Origin: Micromonospora rhizosphaerae
GTDB lineage: Bacteria; Actinomycetota; Actinomycetes; Mycobacteriales; Micromonosporaceae
NCBI RefSeq assembly: GCF_900091465.1
Contig: NZ_FMHV01000002.1
Span: 1 to 64,000 of the forward strand
Length of the DNA: 64,000 nucleotides
Direction: 5' to 3'
The notes beneath the pieces are model-generated. The model ran no database searches, was not told the origin of the DNA, and saw only the letters and a list, made by a program, of their open reading frames with translations. Positions 30,980 through 38,618 of this stretch are shown one piece after another. The translations under genes and the position numbers were made by a program. Numbering within the stretch: position 1 is the stretch's first letter; every line of letters begins with the position of its first letter.

Positions 30980-31669
30980 GCGCTCCCAGTCGACGGTGGG
31001 CAGGCCGGCGTCGGCGAGGGCCTTGTTCGCCGCGCTGAACGGGCGGCTGCCGAGGTAGCCGCGCGGGTTCATCGGGCTCGGGTGGCCGGCCTCCAGCACC
31101 ACGTGCTGCGGGTTGGTGATCAGGGCCGCCTTCTTGCGGGCGTACCCGCCCCAGAGCAGGAAGACCACCCGCTGGTCCAGCGCGTCCAGGGCCCGGATGG
31201 TGGCGTCGGTGAACTCCTCCCAACCCTGATTCGCGTGCGAGCCGGGGGTGGCCTGCCGGACGGTGAGCACCGCATTGAGCAGCAGCACGCCCTGCGCCGC
31301 CCAGCCGCTCAGGTTGCCGCTGCGCGGCTTCGGCAGGCCCAGGTCCTCGCCCAGTTCCTTGAAGACGTTGCGCAGCGACGGCGGCACGGTCACCCCGTCC
31401 CGGACGCTGAAGCTGAGCCCATGCGCCTGCCCGGCCTTGTGGTACGGGTCCTGCCCGAGGATCAGCACTCGGCACCCCCGGAGCCCGCACAGCCGGTAGG
31501 CCGAGAAGAGGTCCTCGACCGGCGGGAAGACGGTATGGGTCGCGTACTCCCAGGCGACGAACTCGGCCAGCGCCGCCGTGCGGGCCGGGTCCAGGTGCGG
31601 CGTCAGCACCGCCCGCCAGTCGTCGGGGAGCAGCGCCAGCAGGTCCAGCGTGGGGGCGTCGTCGGGCAT
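30968..31669 (-). CDS. ung: uracil-DNA glycosylase
   Basis: A 233-residue family 1 UDG that removes uracil from DNA to start base-excision repair. The water-activating loop LILGQDPYHKAGQAHGLSFS carries the catalytic aspartate; LLLNAVLTVRQ and VLEAGHPSPMNPRGYLGSRP give the uracil-binding and leucine-loop motifs with the catalytic histidine. The ATG at 31669 is 12 codons inside a longer open frame and aligns with the family start. It lies between tsaE and the gene remnant, interrupting the usual tsaE-tsaB order. Confidence 0.93.
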   Translation of the reverse strand: MPDDAPTLDLLALLPDDWRAVLTPHLDPARTAALAEFVAWEYATHTVFPPVEDLFSAYRLCGLRGCRVLILGQDPYHKAGQAHGLSFSVRDGVTVPPSLRNVFKELGEDLGLPKPRSGNLSGWAAQGVLLLNAVLTVRQATPGSHANQGWEEFTDATIRALDALDQRVVFLLWGGYARKKAALITNPQHVVLEAGHPSPMNPRGYLGSRPFSAANKALADAGLPTVDWERSAG

Positions 31670-31729
31670 CGGCAACCTTTCGCCTGTCGGGTCGGTCCGG
31701 GGCACTGTAGGCAGCGGGTACGACAGCCG

Positions 31730-32212
31730 TCAGTCAAGGGTGGCCAGGCGCTGCGGCCAGTCGCCACCGACGGGCTCCAACGTCACCACCCGGGTGTCGT
31801 CTTCCCGCCGGTCGATGCGGACCCGCAGGTGGGCGTCGGTCAGCTGCTCGACCATCCCCTCGCCCCACTCGACCACGGTCACCGACTCGTCCACGGAGGC
31901 GTCCAGGTCGAGGTCGTCGATCTCGGCACGTGGGTCGGCGGCGTCCCCCAGCCGGTACGCGTCGGCGTGCACCAGCGCCACCCGGCCGCCGCGCGTCGGG
32001 TCGGGACGGTGCACCCGGGCGATCACGAAGGTCGGCGAGGTGATGTCGCCGCGCACCCCGAGGCCGGCGCCGATGCCCTGGGTCAGCGCGGTCTTGCCGG
32101 CGCCCAGCGGGCCGGTGAGCAGCAGCAGGTCACCCGCGTGCAGCACGCCGGCGAGCCGCCGGCCGAACTCGTGGGTGTCCTCGACCGTCCGCAACGTGAC
32201 GACGACCGTCAC
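31730..32212 (-). CDS. tsaE: tRNA threonylcarbamoyladenosine biosynthesis ATPase TsaE
   Basis: A 160-residue P-loop ATPase that regulates the TsaB-TsaD complex in t6A synthesis. Walker A is LTGPLGAGKTALTQGIGAGL and the family pattern continues with ITSPTFVIARVH, VHADAYRL and VTVVEWGEGM. It overlaps the upstream hydrolase gene by 4 bases, so alr, the hydrolase and tsaE are one translational unit. Confidence 0.93.
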   Translation of the reverse strand: MTVVVTLRTVEDTHEFGRRLAGVLHAGDLLLLTGPLGAGKTALTQGIGAGLGVRGDITSPTFVIARVHRPDPTRGGRVALVHADAYRLGDAADPRAEIDDLDLDASVDESVTVVEWGEGMVEQLTDAHLRVRIDRREDDTRVVTLEPVGGDWPQRLATLD

Positions 32213-33306
32213 AGCCGCTCCAGAAAGCCTGCGAGGGCGGCGTTGACCTCGTCGGCGTGCTCCAGCATCACCACGTGCCCGCTGTCGTGGATCTTGACAA
32301 ACTCGGCGTGCGGCAACCGCCGGACGATCTCTTCGGAGTGGGTCACCGGCGTGATCATGTCCTTGTCCCCCACGATCACCAGCACCGGCGTGCCGGCCAA
32401 CGCGGCGAGCGCCGGGAACCGGGAGTGGGTGGCCAACGTCCGCAGATAGCGGGTCACCGTGTCGGCGGAGGTCCGCGAGTTCATCGCCTCCACGTACGAG
32501 ACCAGCGCCGGGCTGGGTTTCGGGGTGCCGAAGCCGTACCTGCGGGTCAGCAGCCAGGCGACGTTGGTGGTGGACTTGCGGGCCTTGTCGATCACCGTGC
32601 CGCCGTACCGGGTGGCGTTGCTCATCATGAAGAGCACCGGCCCGCCGACCCGGCCGAGCAGGGCCGGCGCCACCAGCTTGGTCTCGGCGAGCAGCCCGCC
32701 CGAGGTGGCCATCAGCACCGTGCCGACCACCCGGTCGCCGAACAGCTCCGGATAGAGCTCGGCCAGGGCCATGATCGTCATTCCGCCCATCGAGTGGCCG
32801 ACCAGCACCAGCGGGCCCTCGGGCGCGGTCCGGTCGATCACCCGGCGCAGGGTCCGGCCCAGCGCGACGAGGTCGTAGTCGCCGGTCTCCAGCCGGCCGG
32901 AGCGGCCGTGCCCCGGCTGGTCGTAGGCCACGATCCGGTAGTCGCCCCGCTCGGCGAGCATCTTGCGCTGGAAGTGGAAGGTCCCCATGTCCAGGCAGAA
33001 GCCGTGCACCAGGATCACGGTCGGATGGCCGGAGACCGGCCGGGTCGGCTCCACCACCTCGACGTGGATGTCCGTGCCGTCCGGCAGCTCCAGCCGGAAC
33101 GACTCGTCGTACCGCTGCTGGTCGAAGACCTCCTCGGTGTACGGGTCGGTGGGGTCGGCCTTGAGCCGGCGGACCAGGACGCGCTCGCTCACCACGCCGG
33201 CGGCGAGCCCGGCGGCGGCGACGCCGACGGCGGCGCCCACCACGCCGGCGACCTTGCCCGCCGCGCTCCGGGGCCGGGGGATGCGGAACCGGGGCGACGG
33301 GGTCAC
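32209..33306 (-). CDS. alpha/beta-fold hydrolase
   Basis: A 365-residue hydrolase. The N-terminus has a hydrophobic Ala/Gly/Val-rich segment (VAGVVGAAVGVAAAGLAAGV), probably a membrane anchor or uncleaved signal. The catalytic domain has the oxyanion turn ILVHGFCLDMG, nucleophile elbow LVGHSMGGMTIMALAE, the acid in VIVGDKDMITPV and the histidine in HDSGHVVMLEHADE. It sits between alr and tsaE, overlapping both by 4 bases, a place where actinobacteria commonly carry such a hydrolase. Substrate unknown. Confidence 0.85.
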   Translation of the reverse strand: MTPSPRFRIPRPRSAAGKVAGVVGAAVGVAAAGLAAGVVSERVLVRRLKADPTDPYTEEVFDQQRYDESFRLELPDGTDIHVEVVEPTRPVSGHPTVILVHGFCLDMGTFHFQRKMLAERGDYRIVAYDQPGHGRSGRLETGDYDLVALGRTLRRVIDRTAPEGPLVLVGHSMGGMTIMALAELYPELFGDRVVGTVLMATSGGLLAETKLVAPALLGRVGGPVLFMMSNATRYGGTVIDKARKSTTNVAWLLTRRYGFGTPKPSPALVSYVEAMNSRTSADTVTRYLRTLATHSRFPALAALAGTPVLVIVGDKDMITPVTHSEEIVRRLPHAEFVKIHDSGHVVMLEHADEVNAALAGFLERL

Positions 33307-34421
33307 GGCCGCTCGCCGTCGTAGACGCGGGGCACCCGGACCCCGCCGAACCGGGTCACGATCTCGTAGTTGATCGTGCCGGCGGCCTCGGCCCAGTCAT
33401 TGGCGGTCGGCTCCCCGTCGGCGCCGCTGCCGAAGAGCGTCGCCACGTCGCCCGCGGCCACCTCGTCGTCGCCGCAGTCCAGCACGAACTGGTCCATGCA
33501 GACTCGGCCGGAGATGGTCCGTCGCTTGCCGCCGAGCTGCACCGGCCCGCTGTTGGAGGCGTGCCGGGGCACCCCGTCGGCGTAGCCGAGCGGCACGACC
33601 GCCAGGGTCGCCTCCCGCTCGGTGAGGTAGGTGTGCCCGTACGAGACGCCGGTGCCGGCCGGAACCCTCTTGGTCAGCATCACCCGGGCCCGGGCGGTCA
33701 TCGCCGGACGCAGCCCGAACGTCTCGCCCGCCACCGGGGAGAGGCCGTAGATCGCGAGCCCGGGCCGGACCAGGTCGAAGTGGGTGTCCGGGCGGGTCAG
33801 GGTCGCGGCGGAGTTGGCCAGGTGCCGGTAGCGCGGGCGCAGCCCGGCCCGCTCGACCATGGCCAGCCCCTCCTCGAAGACGGCGAGCTGCCGATCCGTG
33901 GTGGGGTGGCCGGGCAGGTCCGCGTACACGAAGTGGCTCCACACCCCGACCACCTCGACCAGGCCATCGGCCTGGGCCTTCGCGGCCGCCTCGAGCAGGG
34001 TGGGCCAGTCGGCGACGGTCGCCCCGCCCCGCGACAACCCGGTGTCGATCTTCAGGTGCAGCCGGGCCGGGCGGTCCGCCCGGCGGCCCGCCTCGATCAT
34101 CTCGTCGAGCTGCGGCAGGCTGGCGGCGGCCAGGTCGACGCCGGCCGCGACGCCCTCGTGCAGCGGCAGCCCCGGGTCGAGCAGCCAGGCCAGCACCGGC
34201 GCGGTGATCCCGGCGGCGCGCAGGCCCAGGGCCTCGCCCAGCGTGCAGACGCCGAGCCAGTCCGCTCCGGCGTCCAGGGCCGCGCGGGCGGCCGGGACCA
34301 TGCCGTGGCCATACCCGTCGGCCTTCACGACCGCCATCAGCTCGGCGCTGGTGCCCGATTTCAGCCCGGTCACGTTGTCCCGGATCGCGTCGAGGTCGAC
34401 GCGTACCTCCGACTGCCACAT
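33303..34421 (-). CDS. alr: alanine racemase
   Basis: A 372-residue PLP enzyme that makes D-alanine for peptidoglycan. The PLP lysine is in [17 protein letters not shown] and the second catalytic base, a tyrosine, in [33 protein letters not shown] is the family motif near the active-site entrance. The fold is an N-terminal TIM barrel and a C-terminal beta domain of normal length. The ATG start aligns with [17 protein letters not shown]. Downstream genes overlap it by 4 bases. Confidence 0.94.
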   Translation of the reverse strand: MWQSEVRVDLDAIRDNVTGLKSGTSAELMAVVKADGYGHGMVPAARAALDAGADWLGVCTLGEALGLRAAGITAPVLAWLLDPGLPLHEGVAAGVDLAAASLPQLDEMIEAGRRADRPARLHLKIDTGLSRGGATVADWPTLLEAAAKAQADGLVEVVGVWSHFVYADLPGHPTTDRQLAVFEEGLAMVERAGLRPRYRHLANSAATLTRPDTHFDLVRPGLAIYGLSPVAGETFGLRPAMTARARVMLTKRVPAGTGVSYGHTYLTEREATLAVVPLGYADGVPRHASNSGPVQLGGKRRTISGRVCMDQFVLDCGDDEVAAGDVATLFGSGADGEPTANDWAEAAGTINYEIVTRFGGVRVPRVYDGERP

Positions 34422-34470
34422 GACCCCCAGCCTACTTCCCGGGTGATCACGGTGGGCCGACCCGCGCGGG

Positions 34471-35940
34471 TCAGGGCAGCCGGGCGAGCACCGGGCGCAG
34501 CGCGGTGGCCACGTCGGGCGCGGTCACCGGTCCGGTCCGGGCCGCCTCCCGACCGGCCAGCCCGTGCAGGTACGCGGCCGCGGTGGCCGCGCGGTCCGCC
34601 GGCAGCCCGGCGGCGAGCAGCGAGCCGAGCAGGCCGGCGAGCACGTCGCCGGTGCCCCCGGTGGCCAGCGCCGCGGTGCCGGTCGGGTTGACGTACGCCC
34701 GGCCGTCCGGCGTGCCGATCACCGTGCGGTCCCCCTTGAGCAGAACCACCGCGTTCATCCAGGCGGCCAGCCGCAGCGTCGCCGCCGCCCGGTCCGCACC
34801 CGGCGTCTCCCCGCAGAGCCGGGTGTACTCCCGGTCGTGCGGGGTGACCACGATCGGGGCGTCCCGGTCGCGCAGCCGGTCCGCCATCTTGCCGTCCACC
34901 AGCAGGGTCAGCGCGTCGGCGTCGAGCACCACCGGCACCGGCGCGGCGAGCACCGCGCGCAGCTCGGCGGCGGCCTCCTTGCCGGTGCCGAGCCCGGCGC
35001 CGCAGACCCAGGCCTGCACCCGGCCGGCGTCCGCGACCCGGCCGGTGGCGATCACCGACGGATGGTGGTGCAGCACCTCCGCCCGGGCGCCGCCGGCGTA
35101 GCGGATCATGCCGGTCGGGCCGGCCAGCGCGCCCGCCACCGAGAGCACGGCCGCCCCCGGGTACGTCGCCGACCCGGTCGCCAACCCGACCACGCCCCGG
35201 TTGTACTTCTCCGATGCCGGGCCGAGTTGCGGCCACCAGTCGACCACGTCCGACCACTCGGTCACCCGCAGCGCGGGCGACCCGCGGAGCCACGGTTCCA
35301 GCCCGATGTCGACCAACTCGACCTGCCCGGCCAGCGCGGCGGCCGGCCCGACCACCAGGGCCGGCTTCAGCGCGCCGAAGGTCACCGTCACGTCGGCGCG
35401 CACCGCGCTGTGCCGACCGGACGCGGTCAGCGGCACGTGCCCGGTGTCCACCGCGACCCCGCTCGGCACGTCCACCGCGACCACGGTCGCCCGGGTGCCG
35501 TCCCGCCCGCAGTGCCGCACCAGGCTGGCCGCCAGCTGCTCGGCGGTGTCCCGGAGGCCGCCGGTGCTGCCGATCCCGACGATCCCGTCGAGCACCAGGT
35601 CGACCATGGCCGGGGGCCGGTCGACCAGCCGCCCACCGGCGGCCCGCAGCGCGGCCAGCCCCTCGGCGTGCGCCCGGCCGGGGGTCAGCAGCAGGGCCGA
35701 CACGGCGGCGCCGCGCCGGGCCAGGTGGGCGCCGGCGTACAGGGTGTCGCCGCCGTTGTCGCCGGAGCCGACCAGCAGCAGCACCCGCGCCCCGTACAGG
35801 CCGCCCCGGTCGGCGAGGAGCAGCGCGCAGCGGCGGGCCAGCCCGGCGGCGGCGCGCTTCATCAGCGTCCCGGGCGGAAGGGTGGCCATCAGCCCCGCCT
35901 CCGCCGCGCGTACGTCCGCGACCCGCCACACCGGTTTCAT
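34471..35940 (-). CDS. nnr: bifunctional NAD(P)H-hydrate epimerase / ADP-dependent dehydratase
   Basis: A 489-residue fusion that repairs hydrated NADH and NADPH. The N-terminal YjeF-type epimerase domain (residues ~1-215) includes LLVGSGDNGGDTLYAGAHLA and VAVDVPSGVAVDTG. The C-terminal ribokinase-like dehydratase domain carries PIVVTPHDREYTRL and GTAALATGGTGDVLAGLLGS, the nucleotide-binding glycine motif. The ATG at 35940 (MKPVWRVADVRAAEAG) is preferred to a GTG two codons upstream. It lies between acpS and alr as in many actinobacteria. Confidence 0.93.
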   Translation of the reverse strand: MKPVWRVADVRAAEAGLMATLPPGTLMKRAAAGLARRCALLLADRGGLYGARVLLLVGSGDNGGDTLYAGAHLARRGAAVSALLLTPGRAHAEGLAALRAAGGRLVDRPPAMVDLVLDGIVGIGSTGGLRDTAEQLAASLVRHCGRDGTRATVVAVDVPSGVAVDTGHVPLTASGRHSAVRADVTVTFGALKPALVVGPAAALAGQVELVDIGLEPWLRGSPALRVTEWSDVVDWWPQLGPASEKYNRGVVGLATGSATYPGAAVLSVAGALAGPTGMIRYAGGARAEVLHHHPSVIATGRVADAGRVQAWVCGAGLGTGKEAAAELRAVLAAPVPVVLDADALTLLVDGKMADRLRDRDAPIVVTPHDREYTRLCGETPGADRAAATLRLAAWMNAVVLLKGDRTVIGTPDGRAYVNPTGTAALATGGTGDVLAGLLGSLLAAGLPADRAATAAAYLHGLAGREAARTGPVTAPDVATALRPVLARLP

Positions 35941-35989
35941 GCCCACCCCGTCCTGTCCCCCCGGGCGGACCGGCCGCCCGCCCGGCCGA

Positions 35990-36358
35990 TCAGCGTTCCG
36001 CGACCACCATCGCCGAGGCGATCCCGCCGTCGTGCGACAACGACAGGTGCCAGCGGTTGATCCCGCGTTCGAGGGACGCCGCGGCCACCGTGCCGGAGAC
36101 GGTCAGCCAGGGACGGCCGTCCGGGTCCGGCACGATCTCGCAGTCGTGCCAGCTCAGCCCGGCCGGGGCGCCGAGCGCCTTGGCCACCGCCTCCTTGGCG
36201 GCGAAGCGGGCGGCCATCGACTCCGGCGAACGCGGGTTGCCGGAGCGGGTGTACCGCTCGGCCTCGGTGAAGAGCCGGTCGGCGAGCAGCGGCGTCCGCG
36301 CCAGGGACCGGGCGAACCGGTCCACCAGCACGACGTCGATGCCGACAGCCACGATCAC
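35990..36358 (-). CDS. acpS: holo-[acyl-carrier-protein] synthase
   Basis: A 122-residue phosphopantetheinyl transferase that activates the acyl carrier protein for fatty acid synthesis. The Mg-binding aspartate is in [15 protein letters not shown], the glutamate and lysine in [16 protein letters not shown], and the C-terminal [20 protein letters not shown] is typical. The GTG at 36358 is favoured because TAGGGTGAG lies 5-13 bases before it and the product then begins VIVAVGID as usual; a GTG three codons upstream at 36367 is possible. It heads the acpS-nnr-alr run. Confidence 0.92.
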   Translation of the reverse strand: MIVAVGIDVVLVDRFARSLARTPLLADRLFTEAERYTRSGNPRSPESMAARFAAKEAVAKALGAPAGLSWHDCEIVPDPDGRPWLTVSGTVAAASLERGINRWHLSLSHDGGIASAMVVAER

Positions 36359-36408
36359 GAAGCTCACCCTACCGGCGGGCGCGGCCGAAGATTAGCCACC
36401 GGCTCCGC

Positions 36409-36463
36409 TGTGGGCAACGCCTGTGGACAACCCCCGGGTACGACCACCGCCCGTTGTCCACAG
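36409..36463. promoter_or_regulatory. cluster of DnaA boxes forming an inverted repeat
   Basis: TGTGGACAA (36422-36430) and TTGTCCACA (36454-36462) are perfect copies, in opposite orientation, of the preferred high-GC actinobacterial DnaA box. A one-mismatch copy, TGTGGGCAA, lies at 36409-36417. The first two extend to an 11-base inverted repeat, CTGTGGACAAC / GTTGTCCACAG. The cluster lies between the divergent acpS and EspC-like genes. It could titrate DnaA or regulate these genes. Confidence 0.65.
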
Positions 36464-36589
36464 GGCCGGCGCTTCAGGTGCCGCGCTGCCTAGCGTCCGC
36501 ACCGTTGCCCGCCCGGCCTCGGCCCTCGCCGACGCCGGGCGTCGATCCGCCGCCGACCGAGTCGACGGCGCCGGGACACGGGGAGTTCG

Positions 36590-36886
36590 ATGACCGAGGA
36601 GCCCTTCGCCGTCGAGCCCGAGCTGCTTCGCGAGGTCGCGCGGGCGCTCGGCGAGGACGCGTACCGGCTGGCCCACGGGCTGGCCGGGGTGTCGGGGCTG
36701 GTGCCGCCCGCCGACGGATGGCTCGCCGGGGTGGCGCTGGCCGAGCTGGAGTCGGCGGTGCACCGCTGGTGCGGGGGCCTCGCCGCCCGGGTGGCGGCGA
36801 CCGCCGACGCCGTCCGCACCGCGGCGGAGGGCTACGAGGCGGTGGACGACCGGGCCGCGCGCCGGCTGGCCGGGCTACCCCGGTGA
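36590..36886 (+). CDS. EspC/WXG100-like type VII secretion target
   Basis: A 98-residue, mainly helical protein starting MTEEPFAVEPELLREVARAL. Two helices joined by a turn with Trp-Leu-Ala-Gly (DGWLAGVALAELES) and the following HRWCGGLAARVAATADAV match the EspC/WXG100 class of ESX substrates. The end (GYEAVDDRAARRLAGLPR) carries acidic and basic residues but not a clear YxxxD/E signal. Its stop overlaps the next start by 4 bases (GTGA), so it is made with the 551-residue protein. No ESX core genes (eccC, mycP) are in the window. Confidence 0.7.
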   Translation: MTEEPFAVEPELLREVARALGEDAYRLAHGLAGVSGLVPPADGWLAGVALAELESAVHRWCGGLAARVAATADAVRTAAEGYEAVDDRAARRLAGLPR

Positions 36887-38538
36887 CCGGGCACGCCCCG
36901 ATCCCGGCCCGACGCGCCCCGCACACACCGTCCGGGGGCGCCGCGCCGCAGCCGGTCGGGTACGCGCAGCTCTGGTCGGCCGACCCGGCCGGCTGGGCCG
37001 CGGCAGGGGCGGCCTGGCGCGGGCTGACCGCTCCGGTGCAGCGGCGGGCCGGTGAGCTGGACGCCCGGGGGGCAGCCCTGCGCCCGGGCTGGTCCGGCGG
37101 GGCGGCGGTCGCGGCGGACGGACGGCTCACCGGCCTCCGGACCGAGCTCGATGCGGTGCTCCCCGCCCTGATCGAGGTCGACCAGGTGCTCGCCGAGTTC
37201 GCCACCCGGCTGAGCGGGGCGAAGGCCCGGCTCGCCGCGGCGGTCGCGCTCGCCGACGCCGGTCGGGTGCTGATCGACCGGTCTGGGCGGGTCCGGGCGG
37301 ATCCGGCCGTGCCGCGCCCCGTCGAACGGGCCGGTCCCGGGGTGGCCCAGGTGGCGGCCGCGGTGCGCGAGGCGCTGGCGCTGGCCGGGGCGGCCGACCG
37401 GGAGGCGGCCGGCCGGTTGGCCGAGCTGTCGGCCGCGTCCGGCGTGGGCTGGGTGAGCGTCCCACCCGCCGGGCGACCGCCGGCCGGTGCCGGCCCTGCC
37501 GAGGTGAGTCGCTGGTGGGCCGGGCTCACGCCGGCCGAGCGGCGGTGGCTGGTGTTGCACGAGCCGGCCCGGATCGGTCGCCTCGACGGGGTGCCGGTGG
37601 CGGCGCGGGACCAGGCCAACCGGCTGCTCCTGGCCGACCAGCGGGAGGCGTTGCTGGCGCAGGAGCGACGGCTGCTGCGCCGGGCGCCCCTCGGGCCGCT
37701 GGAGGTGGCCCGGCTGGCCCGGGTGATGGGGGCCCTGCGCGGCCTGGACGGGCTGGCCGAGCGGTTGGCGGCACCGGGGTCACCCCGGGCGTACCTGCTC
37801 GGGCTCGATCCGGCCGGCGACGGGCGGGCGATCGTGGCACTGGGCAACCCGGACCGGGCCGACGCGGTGCTGACGTACGTGCCGGGGATGACCGCGGACC
37901 TGGCCGACGCCCGCGGCGAGCTGGGCCGGGCGGCCCGGGTGCTGGACCGCTGCACTGCGCTCGCCCCGGCCGAGGAGACCGCGGCCGTGCTCTGGCTGGA
38001 CTACGACGCGCCCGACTTTCTCCACGAGGCGGCGTGGAGTGGTCAGGCCCGGGACGCGGGGCCGGCCCTGCATCGGTTCCAGGAGGGGCTGCGAGCCTCG
38101 CACGAGGGCCCGCCCGCTCGGCAGACCGTGCTCGGCCACAGCTACGGGTCGGTGGTGGTGGGCACCGCCGCCCGCGACCACGGGCTGAGCGCCGATGCGC
38201 TGGTCTTCGTGGGCTCGCCGGGGGTAGGCGTGGAGCACGCCGCCGAGCTGCGGATGCCGCCCGGGCAGGTCTGGTCGAGCACCGCGCCCGACGACGTGAT
38301 CCGGCTGGCCCGGCCGCCGGACGAGCTGGCCCGCAGGGCGGTGCTCGGCGCGACGCCCCTCGGCCCGGCAGCGGGGCTGCTCGACCGTACCGACCACGAG
38401 CTCTGGTTCGGGCACGACCCGAGCGACCCGGGCTTCGGCGGCCGGCGCTTCCCCAGCGGCCGGTACGGCCACACCGGCTACTGGGACCCCGGCAACCCGG
38501 CGCTGGACGGCATGGCCCGGATCGTGCTGGGCCGATGA
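36883..38538 (+). CDS. alpha/beta-hydrolase (DUF1023) protein with ESX-like helical N-terminus
   Basis: A 551-residue protein. The N-terminal ~230 residues are helical (LWSADPAGWAAAGAAWRGLT), like the WXG-type modules that direct partners to type VII secretion. Residues ~300-530 form the DUF1023 alpha/beta-hydrolase domain: VLTYVPGMTADLADARGEL, ALAPAEETAAVLWLDYDAPD, nucleophile elbow TVLGHSYGSVVVGTAARDHG, and FVGSPGVGVEHA; the final HTGYWDPGNPALDG holds the likely catalytic histidine. The GTG start overlaps the EspC-like stop. Esterase or lipase activity is probable, the substrate unknown. Confidence 0.78.
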   Translation: MTGHAPIPARRAPHTPSGGAAPQPVGYAQLWSADPAGWAAAGAAWRGLTAPVQRRAGELDARGAALRPGWSGGAAVAADGRLTGLRTELDAVLPALIEVDQVLAEFATRLSGAKARLAAAVALADAGRVLIDRSGRVRADPAVPRPVERAGPGVAQVAAAVREALALAGAADREAAGRLAELSAASGVGWVSVPPAGRPPAGAGPAEVSRWWAGLTPAERRWLVLHEPARIGRLDGVPVAARDQANRLLLADQREALLAQERRLLRRAPLGPLEVARLARVMGALRGLDGLAERLAAPGSPRAYLLGLDPAGDGRAIVALGNPDRADAVLTYVPGMTADLADARGELGRAARVLDRCTALAPAEETAAVLWLDYDAPDFLHEAAWSGQARDAGPALHRFQEGLRASHEGPPARQTVLGHSYGSVVVGTAARDHGLSADALVFVGSPGVGVEHAAELRMPPGQVWSSTAPDDVIRLARPPDELARRAVLGATPLGPAAGLLDRTDHELWFGHDPSDPGFGGRRFPSGRYGHTGYWDPGNPALDGMARIVLGR

Positions 38539-38555
38539 GCGGGCGCGGCGACGAC

Positions 38556-38592
38556 GGAGCCCCCTGTCCGCGGGCGCGGGGCAGGGGGCTCC
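38556..38592. terminator. bidirectional terminator between the DUF1023 gene and glmS
   Basis: GGAGCCCCCTG (38556-38566) and CAGGGGGCTCC (38582-38592) form a perfect 11-base stem with a 15-base loop. It lies 18 bases after one stop and 27 bases from the other, between convergent genes. Confidence 0.75.
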
Positions 38593-38618
38593 GGGGGCTG
38601 TTCGGATGGGCCGGTCGA

